Source: Lumbricus terrestris
Taxonomy: Eukaryota > Annelida > Clitellata > Crassiclitellata > Lumbricidae
Direction: 5' to 3'
DNA: 64,000 nucleotides
Assembly (NCBI GenBank): GCA_949752735.1
Contig: OX457047.1
Coordinates: 35,231,113 to 35,295,112 of the forward strand
Part shown: positions 11,367 to 22,574 of the stretch, in pieces
Layout of the letters: every line of letters starts with the position of its first letter
Position numbering within the stretch: position 1 is the stretch's first letter
The notes under the pieces: generated by a model
The model's database searches: none
What the model was told of the DNA's origin: nothing
What the model saw: only the letters and a program-made list of their open reading frames with translations
Translations under genes and position numbers: made by a program

Positions 11367-11505
11367 TGTGTGTGTGCGTGTGTGTGTGTGTAGATCTGTA
11401 TGACAGTGTGTTTGTCTGTGTGTGTGTGTGTGTGCACGCAGATGTGTGTGTTTGTGTGTGTGTGTTGGTGTACGTGTTTGCATGTGCGTGTATGTGTGTG
11501 TATGT
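11367..11505. repeat. (TG)n microsatellite
   Basis: Impure TG repeat with TGTGCACGCA and TTTG interruptions. Confidence 0.9.
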
Positions 11506-11689
11506 TAAAATATAATCTGTGCATTGCATTAGATGTTTAAGAACAGCTTGTCTGTAGTGAGACCTTTGGGTATGATGATGAAGAGCTGACGACTTCATTT
11601 TCTTAGCCTCAGCATATATGAGGATGAGCAGATGGCCAGTCCTCTACCTCGCCATCTCATCTTCCCATCGACAGTGTACAGTCAATGTA

Positions 11690-11830
11690 CTCATTATTAT
11701 AGCTGAGTTGGATGGGATATGGAGGTGGTGTAGAAATCCATAACCATTTGTGCCCAGGCGGGGGGTCTTTGAACCCGTGACCTGTCGATTTCCAATGGCC
11801 TCTCCAGGAGGTTATTGTCGCACCCCAAGG
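11690..11830 (-). mobile_element. Possible tRNA-derived repeat remnant
   Basis: On the minus strand there is a degenerate B-box-like GGGTTCAAAGACCC preceded by sequence that could derive from a tRNA head. It is unlike the main SINE family. Only one copy is visible, so the call is tentative. Confidence 0.25.
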
Positions 11831-12086
11831 GCAGATCTAAAAAGGGTGAAACAGTCAAACAAATAGATTGGACGGACACAGCTGATGGAATAGGAATAGG
11901 CTGACGACATATCTGGCGGCATCAAGCAAGCAATATTGACACTTGATTAAATCTAGTGTTCAGTATATGCCACACGGATGATGATGGAAATGGTAATATT
12001 TTGTCATTGCAGGAGAGATGCTGTCGAAACGACCAGTGACAGATTCTCTCCGGCGAATGATGTGCGATGTGAAAAGTACATTTCTA

Positions 12087-13712
12087 GGCAGACTTAAAAG
12101 ACCTGCTGGCTGCACCAGTTTTCGTTTTTTGCATAAATAAATCTTATAAGACCTGGCTGCACCGGTTTTCGTTTTTTGCATTTAAATGAATCTTATAAGA
12201 CCTGGCTGCACCAGTTTTCGTTTTTTGCATTTAAATGAATCTTATAAGACCTGGCTACACCAGTTTTCGTTTTTTGCATTTAAATGAATCTTATAAGACC
12301 TGGCGGCACCGGTTTTCGTTTTTTGCATTTAAATGAATCTTATAAGACCTGGCTGCACCAGTTTTCGTTTTTTGCATTTAAATGAATCTTATAAGACCTG
12401 GCTACACCAGTTTTCGTTTTTTGCATTTAAATGAATCTTATAAGACCTGGCTACACCAGTTTTCGTTTTTTGCATTTAAATGAATCTTATAAGACCTGGC
12501 TGCACCGGTTTTCGTTTTTTGCATTTAAATGAATCTTATAAGACCTGGCTACACCAGTTTTCGTTTTTTGCATTTAAATGAATCTTATAAGACCTGGCTA
12601 CACCAGTTTTCGTTTTTTGCATTTAAATGAATCTTATAAGACCTGGCTGCACCGGTTTTCGTTTTTTGCATTTAAATGAATCTTATAAGACCTGGCTGCA
12701 CCAGTTTTCGTTTTTTGCATTTAAATGAATCTTATAAGACCTGGCTGCACCAGTTTTCGTTTTTTGCATTTAAATGAATCTTATAAGACCTGGCTGCACC
12801 GGTTTTCGTTTTTTGCATTTAAATGAATCTTATAAGACCTGGCTACACCAGTTTTCGTTTTTTGCATTTAAATGAATCTTATAAGACCTGGCTGCACCAG
12901 TTTTCGTTTTTTGCATTTAAATGAATCTTATAAGACCTGGCTACACCAGTTTTCGTTTTTTGCATTTAAATGAATCTTATAAGACCTGGCTACACCAGTT
13001 TTCGTTTTTTGCATTTAAATGAATCTTATAAGACCTGGCTGCACCGGTTTTCGTTTTTTGCATTTAAATGAATCTTATAAGACCTGGCTACACCAGTTTT
13101 CGTTTTTTGCATTTAAATGAATCTTATAAGACCTGGCTACACCAGTTTTCGTTTTTTGCATTTAAATGAATCTTATAAGACCTGGCTGCACCGGTTTTCG
13201 TTTTTTGCATTTAAATGAATCTTATAAGACCTGGCTGCACCAGTTTTCGTTTTTTGCATTTAAATGAATCTTATAAGACCTGGCTACACCAGTTTTCGTT
13301 TTTTGCATTTAAATGAATCTTATAAGACCTGGCTGCACCGGTTTTCGTTTTTTGCATTTAAATGAATCTTATAAGACCTGGCTGCACCAGTTTTCGTTTT
13401 TTGCATTTAAATGAATCTTATAAGACCTGGCTACACCAGTTTTCGTTTTTTGCATTTAAATGAATCTTATAAGACCTGGCTGCACCGGTTTTCGTTTTTT
13501 GCATTTAAATGAATCTTATAAGACCTGGCTACACCAGTTTTCGTTTTTTGCATTTAAATGAATCTTATAAGACCTGGCTACACCAGTTTTCGTTTTTTGC
13601 ATTTAAATGAATCTTATAAGACCTGGTTGCACCAGTTTTCTTTTTTATATTATAAATGGAGCTTATAAGACCTGGCTGCACCGATTTTTTGTTTTTGTTT
13701 TGAATAAATGAA
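12087..13712. repeat. 49-bp satellite array with 147-bp higher-order pattern
   Basis: About 33 head-to-tail copies of a 49-bp unit containing CTTATAAGACCTGGCTRCAC and TTTTGCATTTAAATGAAT. Interior units are almost identical; the first and last two are diverged, as expected when homogenisation is weakest at the edges. Two diagnostic positions (GCTGCACC or GCTACACC, then CCAG or CCGG) vary. Units carrying both G variants mostly recur every third copy, which is 147 bp. No coding frame is supported. Confidence 0.95.
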
Positions 13713-13906
13713 TCTTATCTCATTAATGACTGACAATTTCCATAATTCGTTCTGCCCCGTTATCTGCCTGTCCTGTCCCGTCAATCTTAATCCTGTCATC
13801 TTCACAGATGACTTCTTGAAGGTTATCCAGTGTCTTTTGCTGTTCGTGATAAACGAAGTGGAAATTACACTGCCTGATTGTCTCTCGTCTGAAACTTTCT
13901 CTAGTA

Positions 13907-13990
13907 CAGCGGTTCTCAACCTTTTTATTGCGGCGACCCCTTTGCAACATTTCGAAAGCTGTGGCGACCCCCAACAGCAAAATTGATCGA
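13907..13990 (+). mobile_element. hAT MITE left end (CAGCGGTTCTCAACC)
   Basis: Starts CAGCGGTTCTCAACCTTTTT followed by GCGGCGACCCC. This terminal sequence is shared with the element at 42943-43666 and resembles the one at 51399-51749. No right terminus is visible nearby. Confidence 0.5.
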
Positions 13991-14365
13991 GTTACTCCCT
14001 TTCATTGCAATTTGTTACTGTTGTCCGTTTTCATAGTTAAAGGACCTTAGTTTGTTGTATTGTATTATAATGTATTGTATAGATCTGTAAATTTCTATAG
14101 CGGCCTTGTGCAGACATCGAGTGACAGTGCTTTACTTTTGTGAGTTAAATATTGACATCGAAGTGAATTGCCAGAACTATGCTTCAGTGATCAACATTCA
14201 AATATATCCAAGACTTAGGATAAACTGTACTGCAACTTTTTAGAGTTGTCAAACCTTCAAATCTGTCTAATTCTTTGCTTCATTTTCCCTTCATACTGCG
14301 ACAGCATTTATCAAATCTCTGTTGTTTGCTGTATTTTTCTGATAGTGCAGTGGCTGGCATACAGG

Positions 14366-14566
14366 CAGGGCTTTTTTAACGTGCAGTTGTACACAAAATG
14401 TGCAGTTCTAAATGGATTTGTACAGTTGTAGAAGCACTTCTGTAGCCTACAATAAACAAAATAGGTCATTGTCCTCCGATTGGAAGTAATTTACTGTGGA
14501 TGATGATCATGATGGGAAAGGAAAGAAGGAGTTATGCAGTTCTAAAAATTCCTTAAAACAGCCCTG
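14366..14566. mobile_element. hAT-like MITE, CAGGGC family, copy 1
   Basis: 201 bp, ends CAGGGCTTTTTTAA and TTAAAACAGCCCTG, flanked by a perfect 8-bp duplication CATACAGG (14358-14365 and 14567-14574). A second copy at 31338 shares the interior CACTGTCCTCCGATTGGAAG or a near variant. No coding capacity, so mobilised in trans. Confidence 0.9.
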
Positions 14567-14574
14567 CATACAGG

Positions 14575-15330
14575 ACTGCCTGTTGGAGTTCAAATTCAAC
14601 CATGGAAGAAATTTGGTTCAAGATTTCTGAAACACTCGCACCCTAACCCTACCCCTCTCTTGCCAACCCAGCTATGATGAGTTCGTTGACCATGCGCTGT
14701 TGGTGAGAAGTTCCGATGGCAAGGGAGAAGACTGCCTATTGGCCATCAGATCTGCCCTAGCTCTTATGCTTAGGCAAGGACTTCTGGCTTACATAGTACC
14801 CAATGGCCAAGGCTGAGAAAATGAAGTCGCTAACGCTTCACACCCATGGCTGCCTCATGCAGGCCTGGCTTAAGAGTCTGCTATTCTTACAATCTGAGGC
14901 AATTTTGCCAAGATGCTGATCAAGTGGTTTGGCATTGAGTGCAGCTCTGTTATTAACATGTAGCGCCAATATCTAAATTCGAAGCCCTGCGCGTTGTGTA
15001 GATGGCCTTAACTAATTGTTGCTGAACTGAGTTGCTTGGGAAATGTTCGTTGGTCCATTTTTCGTTTCCTTGCAGTTGCCTATTGTTCTGATGTCGGCTG
15101 CTGTCAAGAAAGATGCCACGGATGGAGAATGTCTGAGTGCAGCTAGACATTTTGTAATGTAAATAAATGGGTTTCCCTAAAGATGTTTTGGACTTTTCAG
15201 ATCAGCTAGTTATGTCGTAAGTGTTTTAGTGGCAAGTTGTAACTTGTAAGGCATTCCTAGTGGACAAATCTGCTACTTAGCATTGATAAACAATTGCACA
15301 TGTCTTATCTATATAAGTAAAGAGAAGATT
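14575..15330. other. Unannotated stretch
   Basis: No gene or repeat family recognised. Short frames such as 14953-15150 on the minus strand have no recognisable motifs. Confidence 0.4.
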
Positions 15331-15377
15331 CTGTGTGTGTGTGTGCACGCGTGTGTGTGTGCGTGTGTGCATGTGTC
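15331..15377. repeat. (TG)n microsatellite
   Basis: Impure TG repeat. It follows CTTATCTATATAAGTAAAGA; sequence of this type at the start of a repeat-bearing unit is sometimes seen in Helitron-like elements, but no other Helitron hallmark could be confirmed. Confidence 0.75.
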
Positions 15378-15619
15378 TATTTGACCGGGATGCATTTTCA
15401 CAGTTTTTTAGCTTTTCACTCCAAACCTTCACTACTGTGTCGGTCTGGGCATGGGACACCTGGTGGATGGGTTTGCGAATCTCTACCACCATGGGAGCCA
15501 GGGTTGGGGGTGAAAAACCCTAATTTTCGCTATAAATATCCATTCCGTTCGCATATTTTCACACTTTTTCACCTGAAACGTTGCAGTCGCACAGCTATAG
15601 TGCTACAGGGGTCACCTCG

Positions 15620-15661
15620 CAACACCCAACACACACGCACACACACACACACACACACACA
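15620..15661. repeat. (CA)n microsatellite
   Basis: Short, nearly pure CA repeat. Confidence 0.85.
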
Positions 15662-15808
15662 TGTCTCCACCCGACCCCTTGCTAAATAAGAGACCGCTAT
15701 ATAAATGCCCAGCAATGTGGGGTAGTCCATATATGACACCATGCAATTTAAGACACTGTTTGACCTACCCCACGTCACACACCAACACAAAATACACATG
15801 ATATCTAG

Positions 15809-15886
15809 TAAGGGACCGTCACAAATGTGTGACCCCCTCTCTCCCCTAGGTTCGTGACGTCATTATTTTATGGACGGTCCCTATAG
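15809..15886. mobile_element. Miniature inverted-repeat element (GGGACCGTC ends)
   Basis: Inverted ends AGGGACCGTC and GACGGTCCCT about 75 bp apart, the right one preceded by GACGTCATTATTTTATG. It looks like an internally deleted MITE that folds into a short hairpin. The duplication is not clear. Confidence 0.5.
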
Positions 15887-15889
15887 ATC

Positions 15890-16517
15890 TGCAGTTTAGT
15901 GCATAAAGCAAATGAACCTACAATAAGACCTACACATTTTCCTGAAATGCTGTTGCAGTTTCATTTTCGATGTAAATCAGAGAGGCAGTGTGGAATGTTG
16001 TTGGTCAGCTTCCAAGTTCACCAGGTGAATCTTACATCTTCTAATTGCCACTTCTAGCCATTTTTCGACCTCTTACTGTGGGAAGTCACCTGCGCACCCG
16101 GGCGTTCGGAACCAGGCACCAGGAAGCCGGTAATCTGCCGTCAAGCACAGTAAAGACGCCGGCCACCACCGTTCCTAACCCCGGTAATTGCAGCGTGGCT
16201 TGCCGGTGCTTTCAGCCCCTCAAGACCAAATTGGTTCTGCAGCAACTGCAGCAGGAAGAAGTTCTTATGTTTCGGAAGTAACACTGCTATTGTTTGTTGA
16301 CCGTTGCCGAGTTTGAGCAAATGATAATTCTCTTTCGTTGCGCAACGATGATGATGCTTTATGGTTAGACATACCATGCAGAAGGCATCAGCTTTTGGAG
16401 ATTCACCAAGTAAAAAATACTTTTTCACAGCTAATCATGTAGAATCGTCATAAATTAGTTGTTTCAGATAGCATAAATAGTGTAATAAAGAATATTATTT
16501 TGTTTGTTTGTTTGTAT
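15890..16517. other. Unannotated stretch
   Basis: No recognised repeat or gene. Overlapping frames on both strands (about 16045-16428) lack recognisable motifs. Confidence 0.4.
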
Positions 16518-16713
16518 GTGCACTTGTTATAGCGCCCCTTTAAGCTCCCTACTCAAAGGCGCTCCCGACTACAGAGCGGATACTGCATTGGAGTTTCACG
16601 CTGAAGCGCTGAGCAATTGCAAGTGAAGGATGTGCCCAAGGTTCCTACGATGCGGCTTGAAGTGAATTCGAACCTGCAACCCTCCGGCTGCAAGGCAACG
16701 AACATAGCAAGTG
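16518..16713 (-). mobile_element. tRNA-derived SINE
   Basis: Minus-strand copy of the main SINE. From right to left: degenerate B box (GAATTCGAACCTGC, reverse of GGTTCGAATTC), body with AAGGTTCC and GAAGCGCTGAGCAATTGC, then the 3' GGCGCTATAA region and a (CAAA)n tail (read on the minus strand). The extreme 5' head is missing. Confidence 0.85.
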
Positions 16714-16900
16714 ATTGGCTATGTAATCTTTGAAATGAGCTTCTGAACAAATCAAAGTGTGAAACGGTGCAAAAAAACTACCGAACGACTATTATAAGGC
16801 AACCAGCTTATTTAAGACCTTTCAGCGGGTTTATGAATAGAAAACGGGGATTTCTTAAGGTGACATTGCTGGAACCCATCTAAATTCGAGTCAAGGTATG

Positions 16901-17247
16901 TTGCAGGGGTCTACTTCCTCAGTTTCATACAGCATCTTATCTTGGAAATAAAAAAATGAAATAAATATTTTTAGATTTATGTTAAGTAAATAAGTAAGTA
17001 GCCTTTACTTGCATCTGAGAAGCACACACAAGTTGGTTATAACACAATTTATCAAGCAGGACCAGGAAGTTTGCAGGGGTCTACTTCCCCAGTTTCATAC
17101 AGCATCTTATGATTCTTATCTTAGAAATAAATAAAAAAGAAATAAATATTTTTAAATTTATGTCAAGTAAACAAGTAAGTAGCCTTTACTTGCATTTGAG
17201 AAGCACACACACAAGTTGGTTATAACACAGAATTTATCAAGCAGGAA
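16901..17247. repeat. 170-bp tandem duplication of an interspersed repeat
   Basis: Two diverged copies (about 16901-17060 and 17071-17247) of a segment starting TTGCAGGGGTCTACTTCC, containing AAGTAAGTAGCCTTTACTTG and ending TTTATCAAGCAGG. The TAAG-rich GCCTTT.CTTGCATCTGA part recurs at 47234, so the unit belongs to a dispersed family. Confidence 0.8.
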
Positions 17248-17870
17248 GTGTTAGTAGTAGTGTGCATAGCAGCGGAGGAGGACACTGGCCTGTTAATAGC
17301 CGAGATAATTCTGTCTGGCAGAGTATCGGATGTTACGTGCATAAGCTGAATCTAGAGCACATTTGCTGGTCCATTGTTCGACTGTATAAGGAGAGAGAGA
17401 GACATGGCGGCCTTGGCGTCGTCCGTTGTCTTCTTTGATACAAGGACGCGCAGCCTCGTCGTCGTCGTCGTCGTCCTCTTCTAATTGTTATTGATATGCT
17501 GCACAGCAGGCAGGTGATGAATTAGGCGTCGAATATAATTGGAGGTATATGCAGCGCGTAGGGTCGGTCCGAATGAATGAAGACTGAATTCATGATAATA
17601 TGGACAATTTCCTGTGCTGTGTTCTTGTGCTGTGACTGAGCACACTCTTCTGGTCGAGAATTCAATCCTTTGAAAACGAACCATGTATGTAAAGACACTC
17701 CTTTTCAAGAACTCTTATCCTGTTTCATCTGATCCCCCACCCTCCAATTTCCGGCTCAGACGACACCCACCTTAGTAGCTGTTCCACCCCTCTGATCCTC
17801 GACCCGGACCACCATGGACTACTCTTAAGGACAACACTTTTGACTCAATGCATTTGATCCTGATCAACCC

Positions 17871-17960
17871 TTCTAACTCAACGCAGCGCTCGTGAATAAA
17901 CCGGTGCTCCGCGCTTGACTTTCGAGTGGTGCTTTAGAAATTAGGAGATTACGATTACGA
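17871..17960 (+). repeat. Interspersed repeat 3' end (GATTACGATTAC tail)
   Basis: Shares about 90 bp with 44916-45010: CAGCGCTCGTGAATAA, a GCGCTTG.CTTTCGAG stretch and TTAGAAATT.GGAGATTACG. Ending in a short GATTAC repeat is typical of a 3' end of a LINE or a LINE-mobilised SINE. Weaker similarity extends upstream to about 17780. Confidence 0.6.
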
Positions 17961-18442
17961 TGCATGTGTTTACGTATGCATGTGTCTACGTATCGTATGT
18001 AAATAATTATGTATACATATGGCAACTCAGGTTGCCATTATTGACTTGTGTTCTGTTTTGTTTTGGCCTGTCTCCGAAGGTTTTTGAGCCATGCGTGTTT
18101 TTACGCCACATTCATTTCTTTACATATATTTTCTGTTTTTTTTTTACTGTTTATATCTGTAGCCTCACCATTGATTCTCAATTTTTGTTCAGGGGTTAGT
18201 TACCCAGGTTAGCGGGACCTGTCCCTTTCTGGATAACCATTTATGAGGATTCACTGTGCATATAATCAAGGTGTCTTATGAACATTAATTTTTTATGTGT
18301 ACTACTTTTCCTTTGTTGTCTGCCTTGGTAGTTCTTTGTTTGTTTGTTGCTCTTCTTTTCTCAGAATAAAGTGATTTTGATTTGATTGATTTGATTTTGA
18401 TGCATGCATGTGTGCATGCATGTATGCACAGATATATGTATA
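17961..18442. other. Unannotated AT-rich stretch
   Basis: No gene recognised; short ATGCATG-rich sequence at about 18400-18425. Confidence 0.4.
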
Positions 18443-18444
18443 TA

Positions 18445-19441
18445 CAGGGTGGTCCAGCATAAATGAACCAACTTTGAATGCATATAACTCTGCCAATTTT
18501 TTGAATTTATTTATACTTTATGTGTCAAATTGAAGATATTTCACTCCAGTATATGCATTTAAGAAATGTAATTGGTACAAGTTTAGGTTTTAATTATATG
18601 TTTGAAACAGCGCGAGCTACCATATTTTGTTGTCATTTGTGACGTAATAAGGCGCCGTTTCGCAGGGATGTTCACAAATCGTTTTTCACTAACGCGTCCA
18701 TAAGCACGATCATTTTGGGTGTTTTTAGAAGTATCTACCATGAATATTTTCTCGTCGCAAAACCATTTTCTTTCAATTTTATCAGCAGCCGTGCGCGCTG
18801 CCACGCGCTGCTTTAGACGCAAAGTCTATGACGCTGTTTCGCTAGTCGTTTCTTTGCGTCAGTGTTGGAGTGCTGTTGTACATCACGTCGACAAATAACT
18901 TTAGATCATTTTTAGAATATATTGTACCGTGTTTCTAGGACTACCTGTTTCGCGCTGAATGGCCTGGGGAGATTTGTCTGTAGAGCCTATCCGGGTCGTT
19001 GTCTTGACGGCCAATTTACTCGGACACAAGAACAATGTTAGCGGATATGCGCGCCGTAATTCCGATGGTTTACGATTAGAAAGTCCTGTTTTATCAATTT
19101 TCAGTAGCAGATAATTCAAGGTATTGTTTATTCCATCTACTGTTAGAAAATTTGTAAATCATTTCAACCGAATTATATCCATTATCCGTTCGGGAAATTA
19201 AGATCAAAACGCGATCATCGTCTGTCTACGGCGCCAGATTTCGTCACAAATGACAACAAAATATGGTAGCTCGCGCTGTTCCGAGCATATAATTAAAACC
19301 TAAACTTGTACCAGTTCCATTTTTCCTGTGCAAATACTTGAGTGAAATATCTTTAATTTAACGCATACAGAATAAATAAATTCCAAAAATTGGCGGAGTT
19401 ATATGCATTCAAAGTTGGTTCATTTATGCTGGACCACCCTG
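18445..19441 (-). mobile_element. Tc1/mariner-type transposon, internally deleted (997 bp)
   Basis: Long inverted repeats of about 213 bp (18445-18657 and 19229-19441) start CAGGGTGGTCCAGCATAAAT at both ends. Flanking TA dinucleotides (18443-18444 and 19442-19443) are the mariner-type duplication. The two arms have diverged at scattered positions and by small indels. The interior has only pieces of a transposase on the minus strand, so it cannot move by itself. Confidence 0.9.
18583..19119 (-). pseudogene. Tc1/mariner transposase remnant
   Basis: Read on the minus strand, the right piece (19119 to about 18901) ends in SPQAIQRETGSPRNTVQ, resembling the second helix-turn-helix of mariner-type transposases. 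The left piece (about 18822-18583) has CDEKIFMVDTSKNTQNDRAY, matching the block around the second catalytic aspartate. The first and third catalytic residues and most of the core between these blocks are missing, consistent with an internal deletion plus frameshifts. The left piece runs into the inverted repeat. Confidence 0.75.
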
Positions 19442-19443
19442 TA

Positions 19444-19920
19444 CATACTAACAATATACTTGCATAATATTATATGTAAATAATATATATATTTGTGGCT
19501 ATTATGTATTATAATATATATATAATATATTATGCACAAATATGTGCACACTTACACATGTGCATATAATATATACATTTGCAGTTATATATGTATATTA
19601 TATGAACCTTTCAGGCTTTCAATGCAGTGTGAAGATTGTAATATAGTAATTAGTGCAAAAACAGTGATGGAATCTTCATATAAACAAACATGACAGCAGC
19701 TCACTAATAATATAATATTATATAATATAATATAATATAATATAATATAATATAATAATAATATAATATAATGCAATATAATACAATACAAATACAATAC
19801 AATATAATACAATATAATATAATAATATAACTAATAATATCGTATAATATAATAATAATATGACTAATAATATGATATATAATAATAATATAACGAATAA
19901 TATCTTATATTATCAATATT
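19444..19920. repeat. AT-rich repeats (TAATATA)n
   Basis: Low-complexity sequence dominated by ATAATATA and related units, densest at about 19697-19915. No gene. Confidence 0.8.
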
Positions 19921-20039
19921 TTCAGAATGTGCCGACATCTATCCTCTGCAGAACGTGCTATAGTAACATATGTGTTCAGTAACATGCATACATAGCATAG
20001 AGCAATTTTCACAGTTCTCTGCATTTCAGAATGATATTA

Positions 20040-20505
20040 AGGCCAGAAAAAAATAATGGTGTGTTTCCGGTAACAGAGGTTTAAAAATTGGGTAGTTAGG
20101 TAGAAAAATATTTTTATTTTGGTTCAATATTTTTATACAGTGACTACCCAAAAAAATTAAGCCACTGGCTTTTTTGCACAAAGGTACACGCTGCAGCGAA
20201 TTACGTGTTGAAAGCAAGTATGAGCTACTATATGCGGAATGTTTGCACCTACAAACTGCTTTAGAAAACAATGTTGTTTTAATTTCATTGTATTGACATC
20301 TTTTCTGGCAAGGTGGATTTTACAGTCACGTCGTCTGCTTTGGTGAATGCTATAATTATAATGTCCCAATTCAAAACCTTGTTCACGGAAGGCAATGTCA
20401 CTGTATTATGTCAATACAAGTAAAAACTTTTCAAAAAATTATTCGAGTCGCGGCAAATAAAGTGGGTCTGTCGGGTTACCGGAAATGCAACATTATTTTT
20501 TGCCT
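20040..20505. mobile_element. DNA transposon with 11-bp duplication (possibly MULE)
   Basis: Inverted ends AGGCCAGAAAAAAATAATG and, reversed, AGGCAAAAAATAATG, each followed by TTTCCGGTAAC. A perfect 11-bp direct repeat GAATGATATTA lies at 20029-20039 and 20506-20516. Duplications of 9-11 bp point to Mutator-like elements, though the short ends do not prove it. The interior has a 70-codon minus-strand frame without recognised motifs. Confidence 0.75.
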
Positions 20506-20516
20506 GAATGATATTA

Positions 20517-20909
20517 GACAGAATTGAGAATGGATTGTGCGGGTTCATGACTTGCATGTTCACAGCTTGCCACTTGCCAATATATTTGATGCGCGCAATG
20601 TGACCTCATGCAGTCCGCCTCCAGCGCCTAGTCAGCCGTCTTTGTAAGGACAGAGGACGTCCGTCCGTCCATCCGTCCGTCCGTCCGTTCGTTCACTGAC
20701 TGAATGCTATTCCCGGTTCATTCAATTGCTGCGAAGAATCGCCGTTGGCATTTGGTTGCAGACTGAACAGCTCTGTGTTGATGCAACATTTCCTGTCGGC
20801 TATTTGCACGGTTCTGTTCCTTCCCGTTTCCTTAGCATGCATCCGATGTGGCCGCGGACTTATCCTGCAGGCTCCAGGTGATCGTCTGCTGCAAGTGCAA
20901 GGCAATAAT
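20517..20909. other. Unannotated stretch with GTCC repeat
   Basis: Contains a short (GTCC)n run at about 20658-20690. Otherwise nothing recognised. Confidence 0.4.
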
Positions 20910-21329
20910 CAGGGATGCCACTCATAGCTTTTTCCACCTAGATCTAGGTTTTTTCGGTCTTGTCTAGGTTTTTTGGTCGGTATCTAGCTTTTTTCTCAAG
21001 TCGGTTTTTTAGACTTTTTACATACAAATTTATTATTTTTAAAGTGAAAATGCACAAAAGACGTGAAAAAATCGAACATTTTGTGAATTTGGACCAAAAA
21101 TTGTAAATTTTGGAGCGAAAGACAAAAAAAGAAGGTCATGAGAAATCTTTTCGGGAAGGAAAAGAGAGGAAATATTAATCATCGTACGACTAAAAAGAGT
21201 CCTCAGAAATTTCAAGCCGGAAAATTGGAAAAAATCTATGTATTTTACAGGGAAATCGTCAGTCTAGCCTTTTCTAGCCTTTCTTCGACCGGATCTGACC
21301 TTTTTTCAAAATCCAGAGTGGCATCCCTG
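20910..21329. mobile_element. hAT-like MITE (CAGGGATGCCACTC ends)
   Basis: 420 bp with perfect 14-bp inverted ends CAGGGATGCCACTC and GAGTGGCATCCCTG, and a perfect 8-bp duplication GCAATAAT (20902-20909 and 21330-21337). The left subterminal part repeats CTAGGTTTTTT. A 95-codon frame crosses the right end but has no transposase motif. Confidence 0.92.
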
Positions 21330-21337
21330 GCAATAAT

Positions 21338-22504
21338 TGCAAATGCGGCCATTCAGCGATTTCTTGTTCTTTGCATCGTTCTGCTTTTAATACTGCAATG
21401 GCCACTTGTTCGTTGGCAGTTCTGAAATGCACTGCACGCCAGTTATAATACTGAGACTACGGTTCGGTTCCATTCATATTCCGCTGGGGTTTGATGCTTT
21501 GATTAGGTTATGATCGATTATCACGCTGTCGGATTTGTTTTTCACTGGCGTGGAAGAAGTGGATACTCCTGCCGCGGACTCGGATCTGTATTAATCTGTC
21601 AGCATCTTCTCGTAAACATCAAGTATGCGTGGGGATCGAACGGACCAGCCGCGGCCACCCGGCCTCGGAGGCGGCAGCGAGGAGGGGGGGGCCGAAGAGA
21701 AGACAGAAATTTTTCCCCGGCGCGTTAGATTTGCGTTGGATGCAGGTCAGGCGTTTGAGATTCAATTGGGGCCACGCGCTGCCTCGAGGCGAATAACCTG
21801 GCCGTTATAAATTGCTGGTAATGCCGCAGACAGACACACACTTCTTTTCGCTCGAAATATTATCGTATGATATAAAATGTAAATGTGCAATATGCAAGGA
21901 ATGCGTAACGTGTAACCGGTAACGAGAGAGAGAGAGCTTTTCGTATGAAATATGGCACAATATAAAATGTAAATTCGCTGTATAAAGCAGGTGCAAATTG
22001 GCAAGGTGGTTCTTTCGTCGATTTATATGTGGCATAAGACACTCGATCCTTCTTATGGCACTGACTGTCTCAAGGAGCAGTACCAATGACCGGGGGCTGT
22101 AATGAGATTACCGGTAGGTTGTATAATGAGATTTGGTGAGAATGAGGTTCTGCGTGTTCTAAACGTGAATTAAATACAGAATGGCGGCTGATGATGGGGC
22201 TGTATATATAAGAGTCTCGTGGTATTACTGCCAGATCTATAATCTTTTCTGAAATTGGACAGCTTAAAGCAAATGTTATGATTTCTGGATGCATTTACCA
22301 TAAATTATAGGCTACTCTGTAGGGGGTTGAGGGCTCCAAGAATTTGTTTTGCATTACAGTTTAGGGAATGTAAGTCATTTAGCCTATGTCAACCTTGACA
22401 CTTGTAACTGGCTGGGGATGAGTTTATGGCAATGGCAACCAAACATAATTATGAAGGTTCGTTTTGGTGATTTTAAGGACTATGTGCCCATGACAAGTAT
22501 GCAT
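21338..22504. other. Unannotated stretch with a GC-rich patch
   Basis: A GC-rich, CpG-bearing patch lies at about 21620-21730 (purine-rich GGCGGCAGCGAGGAGG). The rest is AT-rich. No gene model is supported. Confidence 0.4.
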
Positions 22505-22574
22505 TGTATGTATGTATGTATGTATGCATGAAGGTATGTATGTATGTATGTATGTATGTATGTATGTATGTATG
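22505..22574. repeat. (TATG)n microsatellite, left part
   Basis: (TATG)n with one GCATGAAGG interruption. It continues at 30011-30075 beyond the LTR retrotransposon, which inserted into it. Together these form the 3' tail of the SINE at 30076-30288. Confidence 0.9.

Noticed and set aside
12087..13712. CRISPR-like array of 49-bp repeats
   Set aside because: Units are directly adjacent with no variable spacers, and the context is animal DNA.
15281..15720. Helitron-like element starting CTTATCTATATAAG
   Set aside because: No 3' hairpin with CTRR end and no replicase sequence could be found.
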